DNA of 64,000 bases from Inia geoffrensis (GCA_036417435.1 CM070903.1:86400001-86464000); one strand, 5' to 3'; positions 44,160-55,716 are shown, counted from the first letter of the stretch. Notes: generated from the sequence alone by a model not told the origin. Program-made: numbers and translations.

Positions 44160-44335
44160 TTCCAGACACATATTCATGTACATTTTTAAAATTTTTTATT
44201 TGGTAATAATTTCAAACATAAAAAGTTGAAAAAAATAAATATGTTATAGAAATATCCATATACTGTTTATCCAAATTCACCTGTTAACACTGTTTGCTTT
44301 ATCATCTGATCCCTCTAGCTCATTCATTCTTGCTC

Positions 44336-44367
<32 letters not shown>

Positions 44368-45035
44368 AATGAAATTTTTTCTAAACAATTTGAGGATTGG
44401 TTACGTACATCAAAGCCCTTTACCCCTAAATACTTCAGTGTGTGTTTCCTAAAAATACAGATATTCTCTTATGTAATCACAGTAGCTTCCACTTTATAAA
44501 TTTGTATGTTTTAATCTAATTCACCCTCCCTATTCCAACTGTGTCAGTTGCTCTAATATTACCCTTTATAGCAGTGTTTTTCCCTCCAGTACAGGATCCA
44601 TTCTCGGGTCAGGTATTGCATTTAATTGACATGTCTCATTAGCCTCATTTAATCTGGAATATTTCCACAACCTTTCTTTGTCTTATTTTGATATTGACAT
44701 TTTTGAAAAGTAAATATCCTTCATCTTTTTTTAAAAAATTAAATAGAACATTCTTTGTTTTGGGTTTGTCTGAGGTTTCTTCCTGGTGAGATCGAGGCTT
44801 TGCATTCTTGGGTGGCAAACTGCATTGGGGATGCCGTGTCCTTCACTGGGAATATCCATCCATTCCTCATTGGTGAGGTTCATTTTGACCATCCAGAAAA
44901 GGTGCTGCCCAATTTCTCCACTGTATATTTGCTGTGCTTTGTTGTCTCTTGCAACTATAACAATCTGTGAGGAGATACTTTAAGACAATGCAAAGATCCT
45001 GCTCTCCATCGAATTTCCTTTAGGAATAACTTGAA
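44160..45035 (-). mobile_element. L1 3'-region relic, about 0.9 kb
   Basis: Antisense old-L1 text: 'ggtaataatttcaaacataa', 'cctaaatacttcagtgtgtg', 'tattgcatttaattgacatg', 'gtgaggagatactttaagac'. Includes a TG-repeat. Frames of 65-71 codons here are spurious. Confidence 0.72.
44335..44362 (+). repeat. (TG)n microsatellite
   Basis: About 14 TG units inside the L1 relic. Confidence 0.95.
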
Positions 45036-45199
45036 GACATTCACAGACCTCTGAGGGCCATCTGTGCACTCAGAGTTAAGAACAAAAGTTATGAGTTTGC
45101 TGTTTATCTCTGGCAGGGGCAGTGAGTTTGCATAAGGTCAATCACACATATGTTCCTAGCACTACGTGCACACTGGAATAAGAAAAACTCCACCTCTTG

Positions 45200-45565
45200 G
45201 GACTTCCCTAGTGGCACAGTGATTAAGAATCCACCTTCCAATGCAGGGGACAAGGGTTCGAGCCCTGGTCTGGGAAGATCCCACATACCGTGGAGCAACG
45301 AAGCCCTTGCGACACAACTACTAAGCCTGAGCTCTAGAGCCCGAGAGCTACAACTATTGAGCCCACGAGCCACAACTACTGAAGCCTGCGTGCCTAGAGC
45401 CAGTGTTCCGCAACAAGAGAAGCCACCGCAATGAGAAGCCTGCACACCGCAACGAAGAGTAGCTCCTGCTCATACAACTAAAGAAAGCCCAGGCGCAGCA
45501 ACGAAGACCCAATGCAGCCAAAAATAAATAAATAAATAAATAAATTTATAAAAAAAAAAAAAAAA
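45200..45565 (+). mobile_element. CHR-family SINE, long type, full length
   Basis: A reference-quality long copy: head GGGACTTCCCTAGTGGCACA, B-box GGTTCGAGCCC at 45255-45265, the complete body and a (TAAA)n plus A-tail. A perfect 20-bp TSD, AAGAAAAACTCCACCTCTTG, lies at 45180-45199 and 45566-45585, the longest in the window. Confidence 0.97.
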
Positions 45566-45594
45566 AAGAAAAACTCCACCTCTTGCCAGCTCTG

Positions 45595-45975
45595 CAATTT
45601 TTCACCCAGGTTGCTGTGAGCATTAAATGAGATTGGAATAGAGGGTTCCTAACTGAGTCCCCAGCATACGGCCTGTATTTAATCAATGTTAGTCCCCTTT
45701 CCCTCCTTATGAATAATTTAATGCTACTGAGGTAGAGTAATTTGTGCCCAAGAATCCAAAGGAAAGCAACGTCCTGTGAGAGGCACTCAGCCACAGTCTT
45801 TTGAGATCAGGTTGAGTGGGACCTTGGGCAAACTTCTTAACCTCTCTGTGCATCAGTCCCTGCATCTGTAAACAGGGATAATAACACAACCTAACCTGTA
45901 ATGTTGCTAGGGTTAAATGAATTAATACATGTAGAGTGCCAGGCACAGAGTAGGCCCTGTTATAAATGTTAGCTC
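45595..45975 (+). mobile_element. MIR SINE relics
   Basis: 45595-45700 looks like a MIR 3' part ('tgtgagcattaaatgaga'). 45800-45975 is a better MIR: 'ttaacctctctgtgcatcag', 'gttaaatgaattaatacatg', 'agtgccaggcacagagtag'. Confidence 0.65.
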
Positions 45976-45977
45976 TT

Positions 45978-46080
45978 ACAGGTAGAACGTAAGCTCCATG
46001 AGGGCAAGGATTTTGCACCCTAATATATAACTGCCTAGAAGAGAGCCCTGCACATAGTAAACAATGACACCCCCAAGAAA
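45978..46080 (+). mobile_element. L2 3'-tail relic
   Basis: 'gtaagctccatgagggcaag', 'gcctagaagagagccctgca'. Confidence 0.6.
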
Positions 46081-46268
46081 TGACTCAGAAATGCTAAGAA
46101 ATCAGAAAGGGCCTTGAATTCTCCAGCTGATGTATAGTTTCCTACTTGGCTTGCCATTGTCTGCAGCTGGCTGAGAGAACTTGTCAGACCCTGGGTAGGA
46201 CAAAACTCTGAAGAATACTTTGCTCCTACCAGCTCATGGCAGACAATTTCTTAGTTGGAAGCTTTGTT

Positions 46269-46697
46269 TGGTTTGGTTTCGTTTTTTGACTTCTTCAATT
46301 CCTTTATTTCTTTTTTAATTTAATTTAATTTATTTATTTATGGCTGCATTGGGTCTTTATATATATATATCAATTTTATTTATTTATTTATTTATTTAGG
46401 CTACTTTGGGTCTTCGTTGCTGCGCGCAGGCTTTCTCTAGTTGTGGTGAGTGGGGGCTACTCTTCGTTGCGGTACGCGGGCTTCTCATTGTGGTGGCTTC
46501 TCTTGTTGCAGAGCATGGGCTCTAGGCATGCGGGCTTCAGTAGTTGTGGCTCGTGGGCTCTAGAGTGCAGGCTCAGTAGTTGTGGCTCACGGGCTTAGTT
46601 GCTCCCCGGCATGTGGGATCTTCCCGGACCAGGGCTCGAACCCGTGTCCCCTGCATTGGCAGGCGGATTCTTAATGACTGCGCTACCAGGGAAGTCC
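46269..46697 (-). mobile_element. CHR-family SINE, long type with extended tail
   Basis: Reversed full body ending CTACCAGGGAAGTCC, perfect 12-bp TSD GGAAGCTTTGTT at 46257-46268 and 46698-46709. The tail side carries two copies of a 'ggctgcattgggtcttt' type segment (46342-46358 and 46399-46415) separated by (TA)n and (TTTA)n. Confidence 0.94.
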
Positions 46698-46709
46698 GGA
46701 AGCTTTGTT

Positions 46710-47069
46710 CTCTTATCACAGGACAGGAAAGCAAAGGCCAGAAGCAGGTGCAGCCAACCAGGGCAGGCTGAACAGTCTGGTTGGCAGAAAACTCCCCCCA
46801 GTCTTCACCTCCAGTAGAAAAAGGGAAATAACTACACTGTAGGCCTGCCTAGTGCACTGCCTCCTTTCAAAACACTTTGATCTCTGGTTTAACCAACTTA
46901 ACTGCAAAGTAGGGATTCCCAAGCAGTAGGTTACTTCAGGAGGTTGTGGTTAGCAAGTGCACATTGAAAGCAAGCATTGTCTGTAGACTGAATAAACAAC
47001 GTGTCTTTCAAAGGTGAGCTACATCCTCAGCAGGCTTGAAGGTGGTGATTAGGATATCTGAAAGCACAA
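46710..47069. other. unassigned sequence
   Basis: No recognised element. A 68-codon minus-strand frame (46716-46922) is not supported. Confidence 0.4.
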
Positions 47070-47150
47070 TTTCCCATCCCTCATCAAAATTGTTGAAAAT
47101 GCAGATTCTAAGGCCTCACTTCCAAACAGCTAAATCAGCATTGGCGGGGA
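47070..47150 (+). mobile_element. MER5-like relic
   Basis: 'ttgttgaaaatgcagattctaaggcctca' and 'gctaaatcagcattgg' resemble MER5. Short. Confidence 0.45.
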
Positions 47151-47470
47151 AAGGTGGCTGGAATTGGTGATGGGGGTGAAATGGAGATGGGGAGAGGTGG
47201 AGGAGTGGCGGTGGTGAGGTGTAACAAAGCAGGAATCTACCTTTTTTAAAAATTAATTAATGAAGTTTATTTTTCAGACCAGTTTTAGGTTCACAGCAAA
47301 TCTGAGCAGAAAGCACAGAGTTCCCAAATACCTCCTGTCCCTGCACATATGCCTAACCTCTCCCACTATCAACATTCCCCACCACAGCAGTCCATTTGTT
47401 ACAAATAATGAACCTACCTTGACACATCATTATCACCCAAAGTCCATAGTTCACATTACGGTTCACTCTT

Positions 47471-47683
47471 CTCTTTTTTTTTTTTTTTTTTTGCGGTACG
47501 CGGGCCTCTCACTGTTGTGGCCTCTCCCGTTGCGGAGCACAGGCTCTGGACGCGCAGGCTCAGCAGCCATGGCTCATGGGCCCAGCCGCTCCGCGGCATG
47601 TGAGATCTTCCCGGACCGGGGCACGAACCCGTGTCCCCTGCATCGGCAAGCGGACTCTCAACCACTGTGCCACCAGGGAAGCC
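47471..47683 (-). mobile_element. CHR-family SINE, short type
   Basis: Reversed complete copy, T-tract then GCGGTACGCGGGCC. The flanking GTTCACTCTT at 47461-47470 and 47689-47698 serves as the TSD. Inserted in L1. Confidence 0.95.
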
Positions 47684-48374
47684 CTAGTGTTCACTCTTGA
47701 TGTTGTACCTTCTGTGAGTTTGGGCAAATGTGTCATGATGTTTATCCACCATTATAGTATCATATAGAGTAGTTTCACTGCCGTAAAAATCCTCTGTGCT
47801 CCACCTATTCATCCCTCCCTCCTCTCTAACTTCTACAGCCATTGATATTTTTACTGTCTCCATAGTTTTGCCTTTTCCAGAATGTCATACAGTTGGAATC
47901 ATACAGTATGTAGTCTTTTCAGATTGGCTTCTTTTACTTACTAATATGCATTTTAAGATTCTTCCATGTCTTTTCATGGCTTGATAGCTCGTTTCTTTTT
48001 AGTACTGAATAGTGTTCCACTGTCTGGATGTACCACAGTTTGTTTATCCATTCGCCTACTGAAGAACATCTTGGTTGCTTCCAGGTTTTGGCAGTTATAA
48101 AGCTGCTATAAACACCTTTGTGTAGGTCTTTGTGAGAACATAAGTTTCAACTCATTTGGGTAAATACCCAAGGAGTGTGATTGCTAGATTGTATGGTAAA
48201 AGTATGTTTAGTTTTGTAAGAAACTGCCAAGCTGTCTTCCAAAGTGGCTGTACCATTTTGCATTCCTATCAGCAGTGAATGAGAGTTCTGTTGCTCCACA
48301 TCCCTGCTAGCATTTAGTGGTGTTAGTGTTTTCGATTTTGGCATTCTAATAGGTATACAGAGGTATCTCATTGT

Positions 48375-48740
48375 TTTTTGAGTTTTTTAAAATTTATTTT
48401 AATTTTATTTATTTTTATTTTTGGCTGTGTTAGGTCTTCGTTGCTGTGCAGGGCTTTCTCTAGTTGCAGTGAGCGGGGGCTACTCTTCCTTGCAGTGCAT
48501 GGGCTTCTTATTGCAGTGACTCCTCTTGTTGTGGAGCACAGGCTCTAGGCACATGGGCTTCAGTAGTTGTGGCACATTGGCTCAGTAGTTGTGGCTCGCG
48601 GATTCTAGAGCACAGGCCTAATAGTGTGGCTCATAGGCTTAGTTGCTCTGCAGGCTGTGGGATCTTCCCGGACCAGGGCTCGAACCCATGTCCCCTAAAT
48701 TGGCAGGCGGAGTCTTAACCATTGCGCCACCAGGGAAGCC
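48375..48740 (-). mobile_element. CHR-family SINE, long type
   Basis: Reversed full-length long copy ending CCACCAGGGAAGCC. Short TSD CTCATTGT at 48367-48374 and 48741-48748. Inserted in L1. Confidence 0.93.
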
Positions 48741-49234
48741 CTCATTGTCTTAACTTGCAATTCCCTAATGGCATATAATGCAGAGCATCTTCTCAGAAGC
48801 TTACTTACCATCTGTTTATTTTCTTTGATGAGGTGTCTGTCCAGGTCTTTTGCCTATTTTTTAATTCAGTTGTTCATTTTCTTATTGTTGAGTTTTAAGT
48901 GTTCTTTGCATATTTTGAATAACAGTCCTTTATCAGAGGTGCCATTTGTAAACATTTTCTCCCAGTTTGTGGCTTGTCTTCTCGTTCTCTTGAGGAATCT
49001 GCCTTTTTAAACAGCTCATTCATATATGCAATAAAGTTCATGCTCTGTGCTTTCTGCTCAAACTGAAGAGTGAGGAAATCTTTCCTTCAGCCATCAAAGC
49101 GTAACAATGCACTTTAATTTTGCTTTTAAGCACAATCCTATAAACACTCAAAGTTATAAGTGTATGATGAATGTAATTCAAATGTGCATTTGTGAACATC
49201 CCCAAATGTATCTTTAATCCAGTTTTATGAAGAA

Positions 49235-49390
49235 GTCAAGAGACCTGAGTTCTAAAAGGAATTTGGCTACTAGTTAGCTATATGACCTTGGACGAGTCTC
49301 TGTCCACCTCTAGACTCCAGCTTCCTCACATGTAAAATGAAGGGGATGAATTAGATGAGCTTTAAATTTCCCTCTGGCCCTGTGGTTCCG
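49235..49390 (+). mobile_element. MIR-like SINE relic
   Basis: 'agacctgagttctaaaagg', 'gctatatgaccttggacgag', 'ttcctcacatgtaaaatgaa'. Confidence 0.6.
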
Positions 49391-51774
49391 TCTTTTCCAT
49401 CAAAGCCAAGGCAAGGAGCATATTACTATCGATGAAACTTCTGAGTAAACATGGGTGGGCACATATTAATGAGAAATTCCTTTGACTTGGCATCCCCTAG
49501 ACTATGGGTAACAGTCTTCATAGTCAGGATTTAATGCAGTTGACTAATGCATAGATGAAACAAGGTTAGTGTCCCCACAAAAGTGCCACTGTGGTCGGTA
49601 AAACAAGCCCAAATTGATAATGGCTAAATTTAAATGAGAAACTCTGTGTATACATATACACAATTACATATAGGGCAGAACATAGGAAATTTCAGACTCA
49701 ACAGAGTTTGTGAATGCAAAGAGAAACAAAAATAGAAACCATCGAATAGCCAGATGGCTGAGCTTTCTATTTTTAAATATATCATGAGTTCTGTGGGAGT
49801 ATGTCAATGAGTAGCACTAAGAAAAATGTGGTAACCTTGAGCATTTCTGTTTTCTAAACAAAACAATATCACACAGGGTGTCAAATAGCAAAGAAATTAT
49901 ACAATGAAATGAAAGAAATGAATGCCTTTAAGTTCATGAAGCCCAGCCTTTAATATTACACCATGATTCAAAGCACTAATCAAATGTTTTTCCTACTTGA
50001 AGCTGCGAGTTATTTACAGTGACTGTAATATTTCCAAGGAATACCTGAATTAGTAGGTAAAGTTACCTTTTTTTCCTGCTCTCAAATTTCTACACTCAAC
50101 TTATTTTCAAATGTCCTCATATAGTCATGGCGTAGCCACAAAACGTGACAGAATAAACACATCCACGGGTCATCGATGAGCCGAACTCTGTGAAACTTCT
50201 AAGAAAATGTGTTTGGAAAAGGTCTGCACAGTTTAGAAGAATTTTAGAGTAACTCACGAATCAGCTAACCCAGTCAACAGATTACTCACTTAAGAATGAT
50301 ATAATTACTTTCAGTTTGCTTAAAGCCAGGGAAAAGTTGACACAGCGATTAAAGGAAAATGGGTGAAAAAAATAGAGTTACTTTATGCCGACTAAATTCA
50401 GGCTGTTCCAAGGAGTAGGTCCAAGGCTTATTTGAGGAAAGATTATCTTGACAAATTGGATAAACATTTTCTGCATGACAGGACGCTGATGGAGAGTCTG
50501 TTCTGCAAGCACACCTGGTGGTGGTTTGCTTAGTGTTTGACCAAGGTGTTCAGCTTGCCCGAGTTCTCCCAGGGGCTTTGTTTACCGTTTGGCAGGTAGA
50601 GGCAGAGCCAAGGTAGGCCTTGGTAACGGTTGTTGGGCTCTGCAGATGTCTTACTCCACCCCAGCCCCACCCCCATCTCCCCATTTGGGCTAAAACAACT
50701 CTTGGCTAGACCAGTCCACAAAAGCCAACACCAGACTTAACAAACAGTCCATGCTTAAGGAGACCTGCAGTCTAATGTCCCTGAGGCAAATAAAAATGGC
50801 AAATGCAAACAAATGCACCAACACCCCCTATCCCTCTTTGGCTTCCTTCCATAGTCAGCTGGGATGGAGAGGTCAGGTCCCACATAGGGCATTGCTATGG
50901 ATGCAAATTTTCCAGCACACAAGTCATCCCAGTACCAGGATGGAGAAGGTGTGAGTTCCACTCAAAGCCATGTTTATCTGGGCCCAAGTGACTATAGATA
51001 TGGGAGGTTGGTGGCCTCTTCTAAGGCCTTTGGGAGGACTCTCATGTCTCAAGTTACCTAAATATCTGTAGGCAGACCCCCAATTGTCTTTGCTATGGCT
51101 TGACATCCTTGAGAAGCCTTCACTTTCTGGAGGCAGTAATTTGCAGAATGGCTTCCTAGGGTTGGCCATTCAGTACTTACTAGTGCTGTTTTATCATTCA
51201 GGGAAGCACTAATTTGGGGAGTAACATTCCCAGAGAGGTCATTAGACAGTGTAGGGGATCCCACTGCGTTCAGGCCCCTCAAAGGGAAATGAACGAACAA
51301 CCCCACTTCTAGAATGAGCTTGCATTTTGCTAGGTCAATTTGGTTCATCCAAAATTGCTTTGTGTCAACTAATTTATGTCAATTTGTAGCCCATCCAGTG
51401 GTTCCAAGCCTAATGTCCTCATATTACCACGTAGTATATGCTGGTTAGAGATGGCATTAGGGGTAACAGTGGTTTTAATTTGCTGAGTCTGTAAATCCTT
51501 GGGAAGCCAACCCCAGGTGCCAGGACTTGAAGCACCATTGAGCTCCACCCTCGAGCAGAGTTCACTTTGCAGTCCTAAAGCTAAAACTTTAGTTTTATAG
51601 ATCACAATCCATAATCCCCTCAATAGCATGAATGCACCTTATTTCTTTCCCCACCCTTCTGCTTCATCCCTCTGCCCATCTCCTTAACTTTTTTTAAACA
51701 AGTAAACAAACCAAATAAAGTAAAATAAAATCCTGGAGAAAAGCCAGAACAATGAAAGTGTTTGATTCAAAATT
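49391..51774. other. repeat-poor block, nothing identified
   Basis: The longest stretch (2.4 kb) free of any element I recognise. Minus-strand frames of 63-96 codons occur at 50530-50721, 50924-51169, 51058-51348 and 51369-51629 in different frames. They have no recognisable domain and no splice-site logic I can defend. It could hold a conserved element, an old pseudogene or simply unique DNA. Confidence 0.45.
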
Positions 51775-51985
51775 ATCCAACATTTAATATGTGTCTACAC
51801 TCCCTATCTTGTATAAGTCTTACCTTGAAGTAGGTATTATTCACCTGTCCCTTAAAGATGTGAGATCTCAAGTCTAGAAGACATTATGTGACAAGTCCAT
51901 GTTCATACAGCTAGAATGTCCAGAAGCCAGGAATGAATTTCAGTGACTTTCTGCCTGACTCAGTCCCAGTGCTCAGTTTATAAGA
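51775..51985 (-). mobile_element. MIR SINE relic
   Basis: Reversed MIR: 'catttaatatgtgtctacac', 'gaagtaggtattattcacct', 'tgttcatacagctagaatg'. Confidence 0.6.
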
Positions 51986-52204
51986 CTCCAACTCTCATGT
52001 CTTTTAAAGATTGATCAAGTCAAAGCTGATGATTTTTTTCTGCTAGTAATTTAGGGCACAACAAAAACAAAACATTTTTAATGTTGTATGTTAATTATAC
52101 CTGATTTTCTAAGCCTCATATCTGAAATAAATTTTACAATGTATTTTTCTGGTAGAGTTTTGGGCTTTGTTTGTTTGTTTTTCCTAATGGGAGATGTTTT
52201 GGTG

Positions 52205-52345
52205 TGATTTGGATCTGAGTTGAAATCTTAGCTCTAACTCTGATGAATTCATGAATTCATCACTTAACCTATGGTGGCCTCAGTTTCTGAATTTGCAAGC
52301 TGGGAATAAAGATACTTACCTCCAAGGAGTGTTAAGCTTTATTAC
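52205..52345 (+). mobile_element. MIR SINE relic
   Basis: 'ggatctgagttgaaatctta', 'atcacttaacctatggtgg', 'gaataaagatacttacctc'. Confidence 0.6.
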
Positions 52346-52379
52346 ATATTGCTTATTCTGCTCTATCTCCTTAGACATT

Positions 52380-52500
52380 ATCTGTCTATCTCAGTAGACT
52401 ATGAACTCATTTTAAGCATGAACTTTGTCCTCAACATCTATGTATCCTCCATTCATTTCATCAGACTGTGCATATATTATTTGTTGAGTCGATAAACTAT
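52380..52500 (+). mobile_element. L2 3'-tail relic
   Basis: 'tagactatgaactcatttta', 'acatctatgtatcctccatt', 'ttatttgttgagtcg'. Confidence 0.5.
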
Positions 52501-53144
52501 TCATGTGAGGGCACTTGTCACATGGTAGGACCCCAGTAATTGTTCATTTATTTTCCTTTTGGCCTTATTTCTTATTGAGAACTGAAAAATCTGTCTACTA
52601 TAGAAGACAGGAAATTGTTCAAATAATTAACTGTAGGCACTGTAGACAAAAATGCAAGAGATACGCAGCTGAGCTCCTTTGTCATGGAGCAAAGGATTCT
52701 CTCCAGGTGACCCACGGGAGCAGAAGCAGGTATATGGACAGGCTGCACTGCAACCTGCTTGCCATAAGGCAGGGTCACATAAAGGGAGGCTCAGTGTCCA
52801 AATTATCAGAGAATTAAGAGAACACAGCCAATTATCTTCAGAAACTCTGTGTTTCAGAAACTATGAAGAAGCAGTGAAGAACTGGTCTCCCCATTCAACA
52901 CGCATTGGGTTCCAGGGTAATTCATTTGGTTGCAGCCTCTCCACCTCTGTTAAAGTATCAAGACGGCATAGGCACAAAAGAAGCCAAAGGAACACGGTTT
53001 AAGGTAAAATGTCTGTACACATTTTATACATGAGTAATACAGGGAACCCCATTCCTTGCGGATAGCAGTCTGGGTCCCAAAGCAGGTCTGATTTCAGAGT
53101 GTGCTAAAGCATTTGCCTGCAGCCTTGAATTGTTCCGATAAAAG
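52501..53144. other. unassigned non-coding stretch
   Basis: Plus-strand frames of 100 codons (52515-52817) and 107 codons (52679-53002) overlap in different phases. Neither resembles a known protein. No element recognised. Confidence 0.4.
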
Positions 53145-53188
53145 ATGCTAAGAGGAGACATACAAATTGGGGGAAGAATACTAATCTT

Positions 53189-53327
53189 TTTGTTTTTTGG
53201 TTTTTGGGGGGGTTTTTTTGGCCGCGCTGCATGGCTTGCGGGATCTTACTTCCCTGACCAGGAATCGAACCTGAGCCCCCGTGGTGAAAGGACCAAGTCC
53301 GAACCACTGGACCTCCAGGGAATTCCC
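53189..53327 (-). mobile_element. CHR/Bov-tA-like SINE, head-only type
   Basis: Reversed head-only copy ending CCAGGGAATTCCC. Perfect 14-bp TSD AGAATACTAATCTT at 53175-53188 and 53328-53341. Confidence 0.94.
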
Positions 53328-53672
53328 AGAATACTAATCTTGAGGGAACAAAATGCCAGTAATCACATGATTATACCAGTGGATACAGAAAAATCATTTG
53401 ACAAAATTCACTCACTTTTGATAAAAAAAACAAGTTTCAGAAAAAGAGGATTAGAGGGAAGCTCCCTCAACTTGACAAAAAACATCTACAAAGAACCTAC
53501 AGGTAACATTATACTTAATGGAGAAAGACTAAACGCTTTTCTTCGAAGATGGGGAACAAGAGAAGGATGATCACTCTTACCACTCTTATTCAGTATAGTG
53601 CTAGAAATGTTACTCAGTGCCAAGAGTCAAGAAATGAAAATAAAAGACATAGAGATAAGAAAGGAAAAGGTA

Positions 53673-53918
53673 GGGCTTCCCTGGTGGCGCAGTGGTTGAG
53701 AGTCCGCCTGCCGATGCAGGGTACACGGGTTTGTGCCCCGGTCCGGGAAGATCCCACATGCCGCGGGGCGGCTAGGCCCGTGAACCACGGCCGCTGAGCC
53801 TGCGAGTCTGGAGCCACTGAGCCTGTGCGTCCGGAGCCTGTGCTCCGCAACGGGAGAGGCCACAGCAGTGAGAGGCCCGTGTACCGCAAAAAAAAAAAAA
53901 AAAAAAAAAGGAAAGGAA
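53673..53918 (+). mobile_element. CHR-family SINE, short type, with internal duplication
   Basis: Complete forward copy with a long A-tail. Perfect 16-bp TSD AAGAAAGGAAAAGGTA at 53657-53672 and 53919-53934. A 23-bp segment of the body is duplicated in tandem (53794-53816 and 53817-53839). Confidence 0.96.
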
Positions 53919-54441
53919 AAGAAAGGAAAAGGTAAAATCATCCCTATTTGAAGAGGACATGACTGTTTTCATTGAAAATCAAAAAACCCACCAAAAAAAC
54001 CCTCCTAGAGCTCATAATTGAGTTCAGCAAGATTACAGGACATAAGATAAACTACAAAAATTAATTGTATTTCTTTACACTAGCAACAGACACATGGACA
54101 AGAAAAAAGAAATATTTATATGTCAATCTAACAAAATGTGTATAAGGTTTGTATACTGAAGCTTACAAAACAAAGATGCTCTAAACAAATGAAGAGACAT
54201 ATAATGCTGATGGATTGAAAAGACTCAACGTAGTAAAGATGTTGATCCTCCTCAAATTGATTTACGGGCTTAACACACTTCCTATCAAAATCCCAGCAAG
54301 ATATTTCTGTAGATATAAACAAGATTATTCTAGAATTTATACGGAGAGGTGATTTACTGGACAGTTACCACGTGTCAAACACTGTGCCAGGTAGTTTATA
54401 AAGGCACGCTGTCAAGGCCTCCCCTTGTTAATACCAGTTTA

Positions 54442-54835
54442 TCATTATTTTTTTAAATAAATTTATTTATTTTTGGCTGCGTTGGGTCTTTGTTGCTGTG
54501 CACAGGCTTTCTCTAGTTGCGGCGAGCAGGGGCTACTCTTCATTGCAGTGTGCGGGCTTCTCATTGTGGTGGCTTCTCTTATTGCGGAGCACCAGCTCTA
54601 GGCCTGAGGGCTTCAGCAGTTGCAGCACACGGGCTCAGTAGTTGCAGCACACAGTCCATAGAGTGTGTGGGCTTCACTAGTTGTGGCTCGCAGGCTCTAG
54701 AGCACAGGCTCAGTAATTGTGGCACATGGGCTTTGCTTCTCCACGGCATGTGGGATCTTCCCGGACCAGGGATCGAACCCGTGTCCCCTGCATTGGCAGG
54801 TGGGTTCTTAACCACGGCACCACCAGAGAAGTCCA
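54442..54835 (-). mobile_element. CHR-family SINE, long type
   Basis: Reversed full-length long copy. Perfect 14-bp TSD TTAATACCAGTTTA at 54428-54441 and 54836-54849. Reversed B-box GGGATCGAACC near 54769. Confidence 0.96.
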
Positions 54836-54989
54836 TTAATACCAGTTTAAAAAAAAAAAAAAGGACAAAAATGTTCACTCACTTCAACTCCCTGTGACTT
54901 TTGTACATGCCAAGTGGCAGAAGTCTCATCATCCCAGCCCCTAACTGTAAGAGAGTTCAGCAGCAGAAGCACTAGATCTTGCGTAAGAA

Positions 54990-55150
54990 GAATACTCAGC
55001 CAACTAGCTAAGTGCAAATCATTCCATCTTTCTGTTTCCTCATCTCTAAAACGAGGAGAGTGACATTATAGAGCTATTGTGAGGCTCAAATGAGATAATG
55101 AAGGAAAAACTACTTAAAATTTATATAATTGTTATTTGTTATCAATAAAT
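54990..55150 (+). mobile_element. MIR SINE relic
   Basis: 'ttctgtttcctcatctctaa', 'tattgtgaggctcaaatgag'. Confidence 0.6.
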
Positions 55151-55449
55151 CAAAAGTAACAAAACAGGATAATTAAAGGCTCTGGTGACGTCTAAGTTTG
55201 TTAGGGGCTCAAGATTCCCTGGAATCTCATTCTGTTGGCATTTCTCTCTCTGTCTCTCAAGCACACACACACACCACTCAACACACATTACTTTCACTGC
55301 TATGGCCTCTCTTCTTTACCATCATTTCTTACCAAAAGAAAAAAAAAAAATCTTAGTAGATGAAAACAAATCTTGGTTTACTTGTTTCCTGCAGGGGAAT
55401 AAATGTAAAATAAGGAAACGAAGAAAAACTGAGGGATGTGAATTCCCCT
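55151..55449. other. unassigned sequence
   Basis: A 91-codon plus-strand frame (55185-55460) has no recognisable features. Short CA and A runs. Confidence 0.4.
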
Positions 55450-55611
55450 CACTTCGGTGAATACTAATTGACTGCCGAGCAAGTATTTAGTGTTATACAA
55501 TGCTCAAAGGACACAGAATTGAAGAAAACACAATCCCTACCCTCAAGGACTTCATAGCTTAGGAGAGGAAATGAAGCAGTGTACAAATAATTTCTATAAA
55601 ATGTGATAAAG

Positions 55612-55716
55612 GGGGAATTCCCTGGTGGTCCAGTGGTTAGGACTCTGCTCTTTCACTGCCAAGGGCCCAGGTTCAATCCCTGGTCGGGGAGCGGCCAAAA
55701 AAAAAAAAAAAAAAAA
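55612..55716 (+). mobile_element. CHR/Bov-tA-like SINE, head-only type
   Basis: Forward head-only copy (GGGAATTCCCTGGTGGTCCA) with an A-tail. TSD AAATGTGATAAAGG / AAATGTGATAGAGG at 55598-55611 and 55717-55730. Confidence 0.93.

Larger units (their letters stand above)
47250..49010 (-). mobile_element. L1 3' region, interrupted by two SINEs
   Basis: Antisense L1 running from 'aatgaagtttatttttcagac' through 'ggaatcatacagtatgtag', 'ggtaaatacccaaggagtg' and 'ccatctgtttattttctttg' to 'gtggcttgtcttctcgttc'. Open-frame content is absent. It is the same subfamily as 10068-10581. SINEs occupy 47471-47683 and 48375-48740. Confidence 0.82.
53150..54350 (+). mobile_element. L1 ORF2 relic
   Basis: Forward ORF2 reverse-transcriptase region: 'ataccagtggatacagaaaa', 'acattatacttaatggagaa', 'cttacaaaacaaagatgctc', 'ctatcaaaatcccagcaag'. 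A frame at 53145-53570 preserves an ORF2-like peptide in its second half. The rest is frameshifted. SINEs occupy 53189-53327 and 53673-53918. Confidence 0.85.

Noticed and set aside
47260..47700. 146-residue plus-strand open frame
   Set aside because: It crosses from antisense L1 3' sequence into a reversed SINE, so it is a chance fusion of two repeats.
50530..51629. Possible processed pseudogene or retroviral fragment on the minus strand
   Set aside because: The consecutive minus-strand frames lie in different phases and none shows a motif I can place. I kept the block only as an unexplained repeat-poor island.
53145..53570. 141-residue open frame with reverse-transcriptase-like residues
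   Set aside because: The first half is a reversed SINE and the second half is a fragment of L1 ORF2. It is a broken relic, not a functional enzyme.
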